Assembly: GCF_014203235.1 (NCBI RefSeq)
Contig: NZ_JACHIN010000014.1
Coordinates: 266,453 to 330,452, forward strand
Length of the DNA stretch: 64,000 bases
Origin: Nonomuraea endophytica
GTDB taxonomy: Bacteria; Actinomycetota; Actinomycetes; Streptosporangiales; Streptosporangiaceae
Direction: 5' to 3'
The notes below the pieces were generated by a model. It was not told the origin of the DNA. It did not search any database and saw only the letters and a program-made list of their open reading frames with translations. Positions 8,606-19,864 of the stretch are shown one piece after another. The position numbers were made by a program, and so were the translations under genes. Numbering within the stretch: the stretch's first letter is position 1; the number at the start of each line of letters is the position of its first letter.

Positions 8606-9038
8606 GCTCGCCCTCTTCCTCATCGTCCTCGCCCTGCAGCACCGGTGAGCCGTGGTGCATCCACAACCGCCAGCCCTGCGGCGTGCGGATGTAGACGTTG
8701 CTCGCCACGACCTTCCCGGCGGCGAAGCTGGCCTCGCCCTCCTCGCCGGCGGTAAGAATGTTCTCCACGCAGGTCAGGACCGCCACGTCACCCAGCACGA
8801 CCGTGCTCACGTCGGTGAGCACGAACTGGATGTAGGTGGTGTTCGCCATGATCAACGCCCAGGACCGCAGCACCTCGGAGCGCCCGGCCAGCAGCGACCA
8901 GCCAGGATGAACACAGCTCACCTGATCGCTGATCGTGTCCTCGGCCCAGATCTCGGTCATCTTGTCGAGATCGGCGTTCTCTATGGCGGTATAGAAGGCC
9001 TGGTTGACCGTCTCGATGGCCGCGGTGTCGACGCTCAT
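8595..9038 (-). CDS. NTF2-like (SnoaL/DUF4440-type) domain protein
   Basis: A 147-residue protein of the cone-shaped NTF2-like fold: an N-terminal helix pair (VNQAFYTAIENADLDKMTEIW), then CVHPGWSLLAGRSEV and a beta-sheet ending in RLWMHHGSPVL, with an acidic tail. Such domains are either enzymes or small-ligand binders. It is embedded between folP and folB with a 4-bp ATGA overlap at its start, so it is part of the folate operon. That hints at a role in folate synthesis or in protecting an intermediate, but no activity can be named. Confidence 0.8.
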   Translation of the reverse strand: MSVDTAAIETVNQAFYTAIENADLDKMTEIWAEDTISDQVSCVHPGWSLLAGRSEVLRSWALIMANTTYIQFVLTDVSTVVLGDVAVLTCVENILTAGEEGEASFAAGKVVASNVYIRTPQGWRLWMHHGSPVLQGEDDEEEGELDR

Positions 9039-9880
9039 CCTTCGGCTCTCTTCCATGCGGCGGCCACACGCACGGCGTCCGCGTTGGGCCCTACCTCGTG
9101 CACCCGCACGCACCACGCGCCCGCCCGCGCGGCCAGCGCCGTCACCGCCAGAGTGGCGTGGTCGCTCCTGCTGAACGGACGCGGCGTGCCGTCGGCGTCG
9201 GCCAGCAGCCGCCCGAGGAACCGTTTGCGCGACGCCCCGACCAGCAGCGGGAACCCCAGCTCGGCCAGCCGTTCGATGCCGGCCAGTACCGCCCAGTTGT
9301 GCTCGGCGTTCTTCGCGAACCCCAGCCCCGGATCCAGCACCACCTGCTCCGCAGAAACACCCTCGGCCAGCACGTAGTCGACCCGCTTGGCCAGCTCTTC
9401 ACCCACCTCGGTGACCACGTCCTCGTAGACGGCCCGATTGTCCATGTCGTGCGAGTGCCCACGCCAGTGCATGACCACGTACGGCACGCCGGTGGCGGCC
9501 ACGACCTGCGGCATGTCCGGATCGGCCAGCCCGCCGCTGACGTCGTTGACCAGCCGCGCCCCGGCTTCGACGGCCGCCTTGGCGACCTCGGCTCGCATCG
9601 TGTCCACACTGACCGCGACACCCTCACCGGCCAGCGCCCGGATCACCGGAACCACCCTGGCCAGCTCTTCATCCAACGCCACCCGCGCCGCACCCGGCCG
9701 CGTGGACTCCCCACCCACGTCGACGATGTCGGCGCCCTCGGCCACGAGCTCAAGCCCATGCCGGATCGCCGCCGCCTCGTCGAACCACAACCCGCCGTCG
9801 GAGAAGGAGTCGGGCGTGACGTTGACCACACCCATGACGAGGCACCGATCCTCGGCAGGCAGTCCCGGCACCCTCATCAT
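9035..9880 (-). CDS. folP: Dihydropteroate synthase
   Basis: Condenses hydroxymethyl-dihydropterin pyrophosphate with p-aminobenzoate; the sulfonamide target. Motifs MGVVNVTPDSFSDGG, VDVGGESTRPGA, SVDTMR, LVNDVSGG and GASRKRFLG are all present in a normal 281-residue protein. A second start three bases downstream is possible. The next gene downstream overlaps by 4 bp. About 370 bp separate it from folE, so it may have its own promoter. Confidence 0.96.
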   Translation of the reverse strand: MMRVPGLPAEDRCLVMGVVNVTPDSFSDGGLWFDEAAAIRHGLELVAEGADIVDVGGESTRPGAARVALDEELARVVPVIRALAGEGVAVSVDTMRAEVAKAAVEAGARLVNDVSGGLADPDMPQVVAATGVPYVVMHWRGHSHDMDNRAVYEDVVTEVGEELAKRVDYVLAEGVSAEQVVLDPGLGFAKNAEHNWAVLAGIERLAELGFPLLVGASRKRFLGRLLADADGTPRPFSRSDHATLAVTALAARAGAWCVRVHEVGPNADAVRVAAAWKRAEG

Positions 9881-10254
9881 GCCCCCAAGCCTAGGCGGTG
9901 GTGGTTCGCTCTCGATGTCGTGGGTGGCACTTTCCCCGCCGCTCCCAACTCTGTCTTTATCGCCGTGTCACCGGATTACGTGTGTATCCGACAAAGCGCA
10001 GCCAGCGTAACGCCCCCGCCCGCATCCAGCATGGGAGCGGGGAGGAACTCCCGAGGCGCCGGTGCGGCGGGATGGGGCACGGGCGAGGTCGGCGCCGATG
10101 TGCGGTGGCCGGGGTGGGGTCGCGTGCCCGGCCAGCCGGGCGGTCGTAACGGCGGGACACCCCTGAGGTGGACGACCGTTTCCCTGGAAGGGCGGGAAGG
10201 GGTGCGGCGGGTGGGGTGCCGTGGGCTTGCCGTAACACTGAGGCGTGGTTTGAC
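9881..10254. other. Intergenic gap between folE and folP
   Basis: 374 bases with no convincing gene on either strand. The plus strand is strongly G-rich between about 10020 and 10200. It contains one compact inverted repeat, GCCCGG-CCAG-CCGGGC at 10126-10141, which could end folE transcription, though no U-tract follows. AT-richer sequence near 9945-9990 (minus strand TTGTCG...GATAAAG) is where a folP promoter would fit. Nothing else is recognised. Confidence 0.4.
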
Positions 10255-10820
10255 TCAGCGGCCGATGATCAGGCTCATCGCCTCGGCGCGGGTTTTGTCG
10301 CTGGTGCGGAAGTCGCCGCGGACCGCGCTCGTGAGGGTTTTGGCGCCGGGCTTGCGGACGCCGCGCATCGTCATGCACAGGTGCTCGGCCTCGATGACCA
10401 CGATGACGCCGCGCGGCTCGAGTACGCGCATCATGGCGTCGGCGATCTGGGAGGTCATGCGTTCCTGGACCTGCGGGCGGCGGGCGTAGACGTCGACCAG
10501 GCGGGCCAGCTTGGACAGGCCGGTGACCTGGCCCTTCTCGTTGGGGATGTAGCCGACGTGGGCCACGCCGTGAAAGGGGACGAGGTGGTGTTCGCAGGTG
10601 GAGTAGACCTCGATGTCGCGCACCAGGATCATCTCGTCGTGGTCGACGTCGAAGACCTTGGTGAGGACGTCCTCCGGCTGCTGGCGCAGGCCGGAGAACT
10701 GCTCCGCGTACGCCCGGGCGACCCGAGAGGGGGTATCGAGGAGGCCGTCACGGTCGGGGTCCTCACCGATGGCGATGAGGATCTCCCGGACGGCCTTCTC
10801 GATCCGTGGTTGATCTACGT

Positions 10821-10824
<4 letters not shown>
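10255..10824 (-). CDS. folE: GTP cyclohydrolase I
   Basis: First step of folate synthesis, GTP to dihydroneopterin triphosphate. The 189-residue protein has the zinc ligands in STCEHHLVPF and EHLCMTMRG, plus GLSKLARLVDVYARRPQVQE. GTG 10824 shares GTGA with the ftsH stop, giving the usual N-terminus RIEKAVREIL. It is the first folate gene of the block and is translationally coupled to ftsH. Confidence 0.96.
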
Positions 10825-12815
<1,991 letters not shown>

Positions 12816-13075
12816 CCGATGCGGAACCCCTTGCGGGCCCGTCCCTTCCTGACCATGGCCTGGAAACCCCGGGCAGAGCCCGGGGCCGCGGCATCCGACA
12901 CCGCGACTACTGACTACCCGAAGGGGACCACGTGGTCACCCTCCCGTCGTCAGAAGGTACACCGGACAACGCGCGGTGGCACCGCCCGCTAGACCGGCCT
13001 TGCCCTACCAACGTACGTCAGGTAGAGCGATGTTCCCGGTCCCTGCGTGCAATGTCGGAAATGCCGCACAGACAG

Positions 13076-13627
13076 TTACGTGTAGACATGCGGAGCCAAC
13101 GTGCCGATGAACGGCAGGTTGCGGTATTTCTCCGCGTAGTCCAGCCCGTAGCCGATGACGAACTCGTTCGGGATGTCGAAACCGACATACTTCACATCAA
13201 TCGGCACCTTCACCGCGTCCGGCTTCCGCAGTGCGGCGCAGATCTCCAGCGAGGCCGGGTTGCGCGATTTCAGGTTCTCCAGCAGCCAGTGGAGGGTCAG
13301 GCCGGAGTCGATGATGTCCTCGACGATCAGCACGTGGCGGCCCATGATGTCGTTGTCCAGGTCCTTCAGCACCCGGACCACACCCGACGACTTGGTGCCG
13401 GCGCCGTAGGAGGACACCGCCATCCAGTCCATCTGCACCGAGGTGTGCAAGGCCCTGGCCAGGTCGGCCATGACCATGACCGCCCCTTTCAGCACGCCCA
13501 CGAGCAGCAGCTCCTGGCCCGCGTAGTCTTCGTCGATCCGGCCGGCAAGCTCTTTGATCTTCGCCTGGAGCTCGTCCTCGGGTATGAGGACCTTCTCGAG
13601 GTCGTGGCCCATGTCGGCAGCGTCCAC
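13076..13627 (-). CDS. hpt: Hypoxanthine phosphoribosyltransferase
   Basis: Purine salvage enzyme of 183 residues using PRPP. The PRPP loop VLIVEDIIDSGLTL with its paired acidic residues is intact, as are LLVGVLKGAVMVMADL and the C-terminal LDYAEKYRNLP. It lies 11 bp downstream of tilS, the usual actinobacterial pair. Confidence 0.95.
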   Translation of the reverse strand: MDAADMGHDLEKVLIPEDELQAKIKELAGRIDEDYAGQELLLVGVLKGAVMVMADLARALHTSVQMDWMAVSSYGAGTKSSGVVRVLKDLDNDIMGRHVLIVEDIIDSGLTLHWLLENLKSRNPASLEICAALRKPDAVKVPIDVKYVGFDIPNEFVIGYGLDYAEKYRNLPFIGTLAPHVYT

Positions 13628-13638
13628 CTGCGAGTTCC

Positions 13639-14634
13639 TTACGGGATGGGACTGATGGCGAGTATCAGCGTCCCATACCGCCGCACGGCGGTCAGACCCC
13701 CGGGCAGGTCAACCCCCTTCTGCCCCCGCCACTCGGTGACCAGCCGCTCGACAGCGTGCACATGAACGGCCGACAGGGCCCCAGAAGGCACCCCCGCGTC
13801 GATCGCCGCCCGTTTGATCACCCGCCGCCGGACCGCGCCAGGAAGATCCTCCAGCGCCGGTACGGCCAGCGTCACCTTCCCCGGGATATCGCTTAGAGCG
13901 CAATCCGCAAACGCCCTTTCCGCCCACTCCTGGAGCGCGTCGGCATCATCCCGGGCCAGCTTGGCCGTCCGCGCCAACGCCTGAGCCACTCCGGGGCCCA
14001 GCTCTCCCTCCAGCACCGGCAGCACCGCCTTGCGCACCCGTACCCGGGTGAACCGGTGTTCGTCGTTGTGCGGGTCCTCCCAAGGCTCCAGCCCCAGTTG
14101 CCGGCAGGCGGCCACCGTCGTGCTCCGCCCCAACTCCAGGAACGGCCGCCGATAGATCCCCTGAACCTTCGCCATCCCCGACAACGACCGCAGGCCGCTT
14201 CCCCGCGCCAGGCCCAGTAGTACTGTCTCGGCCTGGTCGTCCATCGTGTGACCAAGCAGGACCGCCACGGCGCCCAGCCTTGTCGCCGCGTCCTTGAGAG
14301 CCGTGTAGCGAGCGTCTCTCGCCGCCGCCTCCGGGCCGCCTTTGGTTCCCACCTTTACCGGCAGCACCTCTGCCGGTTCGAGGTCCAGCGGGAGCGCGGC
14401 CACCTTGGCTGCCCGATCTTCTGAGCCCGCTTGCAGGCCGTGATCGACCGTCACCAGGCCTGCCCGGAGGCCCATTCGGGGTGCTGCGAAGGCCAGGGCC
14501 GCGGCCAGGGCCAGGGAGTCGGCGCCGCCGCTGCACGCGGCCAGCACCAGGTCGCCCTGGGGGAGGTCGCCCAGGGCTTCTCTGACAGCTCGCCTAACGT
14601 CGGCTACGGCGGGATGCGGCCCCATGCCGCCCAT
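13639..14634 (-). CDS. tilS: tRNA(Ile) lysidine synthetase
   Basis: An N-type PP-loop ATPase that modifies C34 of the minor tRNA-Ile to lysidine. The SGGADS nucleotide loop lies near residue 35, followed by VTVDHGLQAGS and LLGHTMDDQAETVL. The C-terminal substrate-binding part is about normal for actinobacteria. ATG 14634 is favoured but ATG 14625 and a more upstream start are possible; the conserved region begins after all of them. Forms a unit with hpt. Confidence 0.92.
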   Translation of the reverse strand: MGGMGPHPAVADVRRAVREALGDLPQGDLVLAACSGGADSLALAAALAFAAPRMGLRAGLVTVDHGLQAGSEDRAAKVAALPLDLEPAEVLPVKVGTKGGPEAAARDARYTALKDAATRLGAVAVLLGHTMDDQAETVLLGLARGSGLRSLSGMAKVQGIYRRPFLELGRSTTVAACRQLGLEPWEDPHNDEHRFTRVRVRKAVLPVLEGELGPGVAQALARTAKLARDDADALQEWAERAFADCALSDIPGKVTLAVPALEDLPGAVRRRVIKRAAIDAGVPSGALSAVHVHAVERLVTEWRGQKGVDLPGGLTAVRRYGTLILAISPIP

Positions 14635-14848
14635 TGTCCCCGCCCTGCTTACAGGCACCGCCCATCCACGCCGGATCTCCAGCTGGCCATCGGGTGACCA
14701 CCGGCACCTAACCGGGGCTCACGACGACTCGGCCTGCGTGCACCCAACCGGCCCAGCGCGCCTCTGTGGCCGGCGGCGTGCCGACCACCCAGCCGGGCAA
14801 CGGGTGGGACGCCCAGAAGGCAGCCCGAGCGCAGCGAGGACCCACAGG

Positions 14849-14868
14849 AGTCGAGCTTCAGCTCGACT
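14849..14868. repeat. Perfect 8-bp inverted repeat in the tilS/metalloprotease gap
   Basis: AGTCGAGC-TTCA-GCTCGACT forms a tight hairpin in the 260-bp gap between tilS and the metalloprotease gene, 27 bases after the latter's stop. There is no U-rich tail on either strand, so it is a possible 3' stabilising hairpin rather than a canonical terminator. Nothing else is visible in this gap. Confidence 0.45.
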
Positions 14869-14894
14869 GGCTGGGCGCGCGAGGCTCCTTGCCT

Positions 14895-15971
14895 TTAGGA
14901 CTCCAGAGCTGGTTGGCCGATTACGCGGGCGATCCAGGCGTCGGGGTCGGCTATTTCGGCGATGGTGGGCAACGTCTCCGGGGAGGTCCATACCTTGTTG
15001 AAGCCGTCCATCTCCACCTTGCCCACCACGTGGCGGACGAAGGCCGAGCCCTCCGCGTACTGCTTCATCTTCAGTTCGATGCCCAGCAGCCGCCGTACCG
15101 TCTTGTCCAGCTTGGACGTGCTCTCCCTGCGGGAGGCGAACTTGGCCCTGATGTCGGCCACCGACGGGACCACCGACGGCCCTACCGCGTCCATCACGTA
15201 GTCCCCGTGGCCCTCTACCAGGGTCATCACCGCGGTGAGGCGGTCGAGGATCTCCTTCTGGGCCGGTGACTGGATGGCGTCGATCAGGCTGCCGTCTCCG
15301 CCGCGTACCACGTCGGCGACCGTGTCGGCCGCGGTGCGCAGCCGTTCGAGGATCGTCGGGAGGTCCAGGTCGGACGCGAGCAGGAACTCGGTCATCTGCG
15401 ACCGCACGTATTCCCGCAGCCACGGTACGCCCGTGAACTGCACGCGGTGCGTCTCCTCGTGCAGGCAGACCCAGAGGCGGAAGTCGCGCGGGTGCACGTT
15501 CATCTCGCGTTCGGCGTGCACGATGTTGGGCGCGACCAGCGTCAGCCGGCCCGCGGCCTCCTGGCCGGTCGGGTCCGGGGGGAGGAACAGTTCGTACTGG
15601 CCGAGTACGCGCGAGGCCAGGAACGCCAGCACGGCGCCGACCTCGACCCCGGTGATGCGTGAGCCGACGGCCGTCACGATGGCGGGCGGCGGGTTGTCGC
15701 TGTTGCCCATCCGCTCGGTCAGCGGCTCCAGCACGACGCGGAAGCCTTCGACGTTTGCCCTGATCCAGCCGGGCCGGTCGACGATGGTCGCCGGTTGCGG
15801 GGGCGTCTCGGTGTGGATTTTGGTGAAGTCACGCACGTGGCCCTCGGCCTCGCGGGAGAGAGTGCGTAGCTCTGTGACCGCCTGCCTGGCCTCCTCCCGG
15901 CTAACCTGCGGCCCGGGGCGCACCAGGCGCGTGCCGGTCGATACGGCCAGTTCCCAGTCGATCACCTGCAT
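14895..15971 (-). CDS. Zinc-dependent metalloprotease, actinobacterial F420-associated family
   Basis: A 358-residue protein with the gluzincin-like motif HEETHRVQF at 171-179 and a later LVEGHGDYVMDAVG that probably supplies the third zinc ligand. It belongs to the conserved actinobacterial family annotated as a putative hydrolase associated with coenzyme F420 synthesis, although no proof of that role exists. No signal peptide is seen, so it is cytoplasmic. It lies next to the carboxypeptidase gene on the same strand, its usual neighbour. The protease substrate is unknown. Confidence 0.88.
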   Translation of the reverse strand: MQVIDWELAVSTGTRLVRPGPQVSREEARQAVTELRTLSREAEGHVRDFTKIHTETPPQPATIVDRPGWIRANVEGFRVVLEPLTERMGNSDNPPPAIVTAVGSRITGVEVGAVLAFLASRVLGQYELFLPPDPTGQEAAGRLTLVAPNIVHAEREMNVHPRDFRLWVCLHEETHRVQFTGVPWLREYVRSQMTEFLLASDLDLPTILERLRTAADTVADVVRGGDGSLIDAIQSPAQKEILDRLTAVMTLVEGHGDYVMDAVGPSVVPSVADIRAKFASRRESTSKLDKTVRRLLGIELKMKQYAEGSAFVRHVVGKVEMDGFNKVWTSPETLPTIAEIADPDAWIARVIGQPALES

Positions 15972-16016
15972 GCCTCCACCGTACGTGGTCGGAGGCCGAC
16001 CCGCGACGGCATGGCG

Positions 16017-17420
16017 TCAGGATCGGGCGACGATGGCGGCGAGCCGGTCCAGAACGGGTTCGGCCGAGAGGGGAACCTGGTCGGCCAGGAAGGCGAAGGT
16101 GACGAGCCGTCCGTCCTTGGTGGTGGCGAGGCCGGCGAGCGTGTTGACGTTGTTGAGCGTGCCGGTTTTGGCGCGGACGAGTCCGGCCTGGCCCTTGCTG
16201 TCGGAGCCGGAGAAACGCCGCCCGTTGCCGAGCGTGCCGGTGAACCCGGCGATCGGCATGCCGGAGGTGACCGCGTGGAGTTCGGGGTGCTTGGGCGAGC
16301 CGGCCAGTGCCACGAGCCTGGCCAGGCCGTCGGCGCTGATGCGGTTTTTGGTGGACAGGCCGCTGCCGTCGAACACCTGGATGCCGCGCGAGGCTCCCAG
16401 TCTCTTGAGGACGGCCAGCACCGCCTTGCTCCCGCCGTCGAACGACGCCGGTTGCCCTTCCTTCAGCGCGATCTGCCTGGCCAGCGCCTCGGACAGGTCG
16501 TTGTCGCTGAAGGTGAGCGCGTGCTCGACCAGCGCGTAGACGGGCGGGGAGTCGACCTTGCCGAGTTCCGCTGCGCCCTGACCGGCCTTGGCGGGGGCGA
16601 TGCTCTTCGACACGGCGATGCCGTACCGGGAAAGGAGCTTGGCGAAGGCGGCGGCGGCGAACTGCGGCGGGTTGGCGACGCGGGGCTGGGAGCGCGCCGG
16701 GTTCTGCCGGCCTTCGTCGATGGCCAGCGCGTAGACGGGCGCGACGTTGCCGTCGGGGATGTAGCTGGGCTTCCAGCCGGGCCCGATGGGTGAGCCGGTG
16801 TAGAGGGAGGCGTCGTAGCCGAGCGTGACCTTCTTGACGCCCTGCTCCTTCAGCTTGGCCGCGGTGCGGGCGGCGAGCACGGCCAGGGAGGCGGGCTTCG
16901 GGTAGGTGGTGGGCTTGGCCGCCGGGCCGGACAGCATGGGGTCGCCGCCGCCGACGAGGACGATCGAGCTGGACGTCCTGCCCTGGACGACGCGGGTGGA
17001 CAGGCGGGTGTCCGGGCCGAGCGAGGCCAGGGCGGCGGCCGAGGTGACGATCTTGGTGGTGGAGGCGGGGACGATGCCGGTGTCGGCGTTGGCGGCGAAG
17101 ATGCGCTGGCCGGTCGTCGCGTCCAGAACGACGGCGCCGACACGGTTCCCCAGTGCTTTGTCACCCAGCGCATCGGTGAGCTGTTGCGTCAAAGTACCCT
17201 TAGTCGGGAGAGGTCCGTCTCCACCCGAGGCCAGCACTGGTCCAGCGGTGATCACCGGGACGGAAGGAGACGCGGTCGGCTGATCGGCTGGGTGCGGGGC
17301 CTGCCTCGTCAGGGCGGCCAGGCTGAAGTCGTTCCGCACCGCGTAGACGCCGGTGGCGATCGTCGTGGCCTGGAGCAGGACGAGAGTGGCCACCGCCACC
17401 CAACGCTCGCGCCGTACCAC
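16017..17420 (-). CDS. dacB: D-alanyl-D-alanine carboxypeptidase/endopeptidase, PBP4 (S13) family
   Basis: Trims or cuts peptidoglycan cross-links outside the membrane. One N-terminal hydrophobic helix (about residues 8-27) acts as signal or anchor. The three penicillin-binding motifs are present: the SxxK Ser120-Lys123 (STTK), SDN in the middle, and KTGTLNN near the C-terminus. The 467-residue length fits the S13 family. It is divergent from the pyrophosphatase gene, with both promoters in an 86-bp gap. Confidence 0.93.
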   Translation of the reverse strand: MVRRERWVAVATLVLLQATTIATGVYAVRNDFSLAALTRQAPHPADQPTASPSVPVITAGPVLASGGDGPLPTKGTLTQQLTDALGDKALGNRVGAVVLDATTGQRIFAANADTGIVPASTTKIVTSAAALASLGPDTRLSTRVVQGRTSSSIVLVGGGDPMLSGPAAKPTTYPKPASLAVLAARTAAKLKEQGVKKVTLGYDASLYTGSPIGPGWKPSYIPDGNVAPVYALAIDEGRQNPARSQPRVANPPQFAAAAFAKLLSRYGIAVSKSIAPAKAGQGAAELGKVDSPPVYALVEHALTFSDNDLSEALARQIALKEGQPASFDGGSKAVLAVLKRLGASRGIQVFDGSGLSTKNRISADGLARLVALAGSPKHPELHAVTSGMPIAGFTGTLGNGRRFSGSDSKGQAGLVRAKTGTLNNVNTLAGLATTKDGRLVTFAFLADQVPLSAEPVLDRLAAIVARS

Positions 17421-17506
17421 GTCGCCTGTCCCTCTCTCCTGTAGTTCGCCTACGAGACATTAACGCCCAGCCGGGGGTGCCCGGGGGGTTGAGCGGAGGA
17501 ACAGCG

Positions 17507-17998
17507 GTGGAGTTCGACGTTGTCGTTGAGATTCCCAAGGGGCAACGGAACAAGTACGAAGTGGACCACGAGACCGGGAAGATCCGGCTTGACCGGCTCC
17601 TGTTCACCTCCACGCAGTACCCCGCGGACTACGGCTTCATCGAGAACACCCTCGGTGAGGACGGCGATCCCCTTGACGCGCTGGTGTTGCTGCAGGAGCC
17701 GACGTTCCCCGGCTGCTACATCACCTGCCGCGCGGTCGGCATGTTCCGCATGACCGACGAGAAGGGCGGCGACGACAAGGTGCTGTGCGTCCCCGCCACC
17801 GACCCCAGGATGGAGCACATTCGCGACATCCACCACGTGCCCGAGTTCGACCGGCTGGAGATCCAGCACTTCTTCGAGGTCTACAAGGACCTGGAGCCCG
17901 GCAAGTCGGTGGAGGGCGCCAACTGGGTGGGCCGCCTGGAGGCCGAGGTCGAGATCAAGCGCTCCTTCCAGCGCCTGAAGGACCAGGGCCACCACTGA
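17507..17998 (+). CDS. ppa: Inorganic pyrophosphatase
   Basis: A family I soluble pyrophosphatase of 163 residues. It has the metal-binding signature DGDPLDALVL, the early EIPKGQRNKYEVD and YPADYGFI. GTG 17507 follows GGAGGAAC with proper spacing; a longer version adds no conserved sequence. It is essential for pulling biosynthetic reactions forward. Confidence 0.96.
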   Translation: MEFDVVVEIPKGQRNKYEVDHETGKIRLDRLLFTSTQYPADYGFIENTLGEDGDPLDALVLLQEPTFPGCYITCRAVGMFRMTDEKGGDDKVLCVPATDPRMEHIRDIHHVPEFDRLEIQHFFEVYKDLEPGKSVEGANWVGRLEAEVEIKRSFQRLKDQGHH

Positions 17999-18004
17999 CG
18001 ACCC

Positions 18005-19123
18005 TCAACGAGGACGGGTGGCGCCCACGAGGTCGCGGCGCCACATGGAGGCGATCCTGACGACGTCACCCGTCTGCGGGGCGTGCACCATGAGGCCGCG
18101 GCCGATGTACATGCCCACGTGGTGAATGTCACCGGGGTCGCTGGTGATGCGGCCGAAGAACAGCAGGTCGCCCCGGCGCAGCTCGCGTAGCGGGATGTGG
18201 GGTCCCGAGGTCCACTGGGTTCCGGTCCAGTGGTCGATCCGGATCCCGGCCCGCTCCCACGCCCGCATGGTCAGCCCCGAGCAGTCGTAGCTGCTCGGCC
18301 CGTCGGCCGCCCACACGTACGGCTTGCCGAGCTGCGTGAGCGCCCAGTTGGCGGCGATGTCCCCGTTGGTGGACCCGGCCACTGGCAGCGCCCCGGCGCT
18401 GAAGCTCGTGCGTTCGAAGGCGGCGGCGCGTTCCCTGGCCAGCCGGTCGGCGAGGCTGCGGGCTGAGTCGACCTGGTCCTGCAGCTTCTTCTTGGTGGCC
18501 AGCAGCGTCTTGGTCTCGCGTGTCTGCTCGGCCACGGCGGCCGTGGCGGCGGTCTTGGCCTCCTCGGCGCGCTCCATGGCGTCCTGCTGCTCTGTCTGCG
18601 CGTCGTCGGCCTGCTCGCGCAGGATCTCGGCCACGCGTTCAGCGGCCCGCATGCGGTCGAGGACGAGCGTGCGCTCGCCGCCCATCTGCTCCAGCACCGA
18701 GGCCCGGTGCAGGAAGCCGTCGCCGCCGTCCGTGATCATGGTCAGGATCGGCCGCCCGAGGTCGAACCCGCCGTAGGCCTGCGCGGCGATCGCCGCCACG
18801 TCCGCCCTGGCGGTCTCGGCCATCGTCTCGGCGTCCAGCAGCCGCGTGCGTGCCGCCTCAGCGGCGACCTTGGCCGCCGCGAGCTTGACCTGCTCTCCGT
18901 TGTAGGCCTCGACCAGCCGTTCCGCGGCCGCGTCGAGCTCGTCGAGCCTGCCCTGCGCGGCCGCGAGCTTCGCGGCCGCCGCCCCCAGCGCCTTGTTCTT
19001 GTCCCGTACGGCGTCGCGCGCCTCGGCCACGTCGTCGGCCGAAGGCCGCGGGTCGGCGTAGGCGGGCGGGCAAAGGGTGGCGATCAGGCAGGCGACCAGG
19101 AGTCCGGCTCTGACGGAGTGCAT
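18005..19123 (-). CDS. Secreted NlpC/P60 peptidoglycan hydrolase with coiled coil
   Basis: A signal peptide (residues 1-23, ending PAYA) is followed by about 200 residues of Ala/Glu-rich coiled coil and a C-terminal NlpC/P60 domain (about residues 250-372). The catalytic Cys is in YDCSGLTMRAW and the His in GDIHHVGMYIG. The layout is that of RipA-like endopeptidases, which cut stem peptides during division and are autoinhibited by the coiled coil. The start codon ATG 19123 lies inside a 9-bp inverted repeat (see separate entry). It converges on ppa with a 6-bp gap. Confidence 0.92.
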   Translation of the reverse strand: MHSVRAGLLVACLIATLCPPAYADPRPSADDVAEARDAVRDKNKALGAAAAKLAAAQGRLDELDAAAERLVEAYNGEQVKLAAAKVAAEAARTRLLDAETMAETARADVAAIAAQAYGGFDLGRPILTMITDGGDGFLHRASVLEQMGGERTLVLDRMRAAERVAEILREQADDAQTEQQDAMERAEEAKTAATAAVAEQTRETKTLLATKKKLQDQVDSARSLADRLARERAAAFERTSFSAGALPVAGSTNGDIAANWALTQLGKPYVWAADGPSSYDCSGLTMRAWERAGIRIDHWTGTQWTSGPHIPLRELRRGDLLFFGRITSDPGDIHHVGMYIGRGLMVHAPQTGDVVRIASMWRRDLVGATRPR

Positions 19124-19155
19124 AGATCCCCCTCGCTCTCGGTCACTCTATGCAC
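19118..19155 (-). promoter_or_regulatory. Hairpin that would bury the NlpC/P60 start codon
   Basis: On the minus strand GTGCATAGA (19155-19147) and TCTATGCAC (19126-19118) are perfect 9-bp partners separated by a 20-base loop. The loop contains the ribosome site (GAGGGGGA) and the 3' arm contains the ATG start. If the transcript begins upstream, folding would hide the start codon, which suggests translational control. Confidence 0.5.
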
Positions 19156-19207
19156 ACAGTGCCCGTTCGTCACTCACCGCACACATGAATCACACGCAAC
19201 GTAATCA

Positions 19208-19861
19208 TCACAGGCGAAACAGGCGTTCTATCCAGGGACGGACGCCAATAGAGGGAGGTTTCGCACCACGGGGATAGGTGAAGACAGGTGTCTGGCTTCC
19301 ATACGCAGCGTGAAGTTCGGCGGCTTTACACCAGTCGGCGCTGACCCGGGCGGCGGCCCAGGCGGCGGCGATGGCCGGGCGCGACTCCTGGTGGCGGTCG
19401 TAGGTCTGGAAGAGCGTCATCGTGGCGGCGGCTGCGAGGTGGCCGTCGCCGGGGTAGGCGGTTCCCGCAAGGTAGGGAGCGGTGACCCGGCCGCCGTGGG
19501 TGGTGTCCAGGGCCCAGGTCCAGTTGGCCAGCACGAGGCCGAGCACGGGGTCGGGCACGGTGGCTGCGGCGCCGTACATGCGCTCCTGGCGGGCGCCGGT
19601 GAGACGGCGGGAGGTCCACAGCCAGTCGAGCTCGGCGGGCGGCTCGCCACCGGCGAGCCAGGACAGGACGGCCAGGCCCCGCGCGGTCCGCAACCGGCAC
19701 AGTTCGAGCAGGTCGCGCAGCATGCGGGGGCCCGGGTCGAGCCAGGTGGGCCAGGCGACGCAGTGGCTTCTGTGCACCATCGCGGCGAGTTCGTCGCGGA
19801 CGGTCAGCGGGCAGACGCGGCAGCCGAGGTGCGAGTCGTGGCGCAGCTCGAATGCCTCCAT
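19208..19861 (-). CDS. Hypothetical protein, 217 residues
   Basis: Not recognised. It is soluble and rich in Ala, Trp and Tyr, with a CRVC pair near the N-terminus (HLGCRVCPLTVRDELAAMVH) and several Cys/His residues that could bind a metal. No signal peptide or membrane helix. Its ATG lies three bases after the stop of the upstream sigma-factor gene, so the two are almost surely co-transcribed and it may act with that factor. Codon usage matches the neighbours, supporting a real gene. Confidence 0.6.
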   Translation of the reverse strand: MEAFELRHDSHLGCRVCPLTVRDELAAMVHRSHCVAWPTWLDPGPRMLRDLLELCRLRTARGLAVLSWLAGGEPPAELDWLWTSRRLTGARQERMYGAAATVPDPVLGLVLANWTWALDTTHGGRVTAPYLAGTAYPGDGHLAAAATMTLFQTYDRHQESRPAIAAAWAAARVSADWCKAAELHAAYGSQTPVFTYPRGAKPPSIGVRPWIERLFRL

Positions 19862-19864
19862 CGC

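Noticed and set aside
18005..19207. Cyclic di-AMP riboswitch upstream of the NlpC/P60 gene
   Set aside because: Such elements precede many actinobacterial wall hydrolases, but only 84 bp are available and the conserved core is absent.
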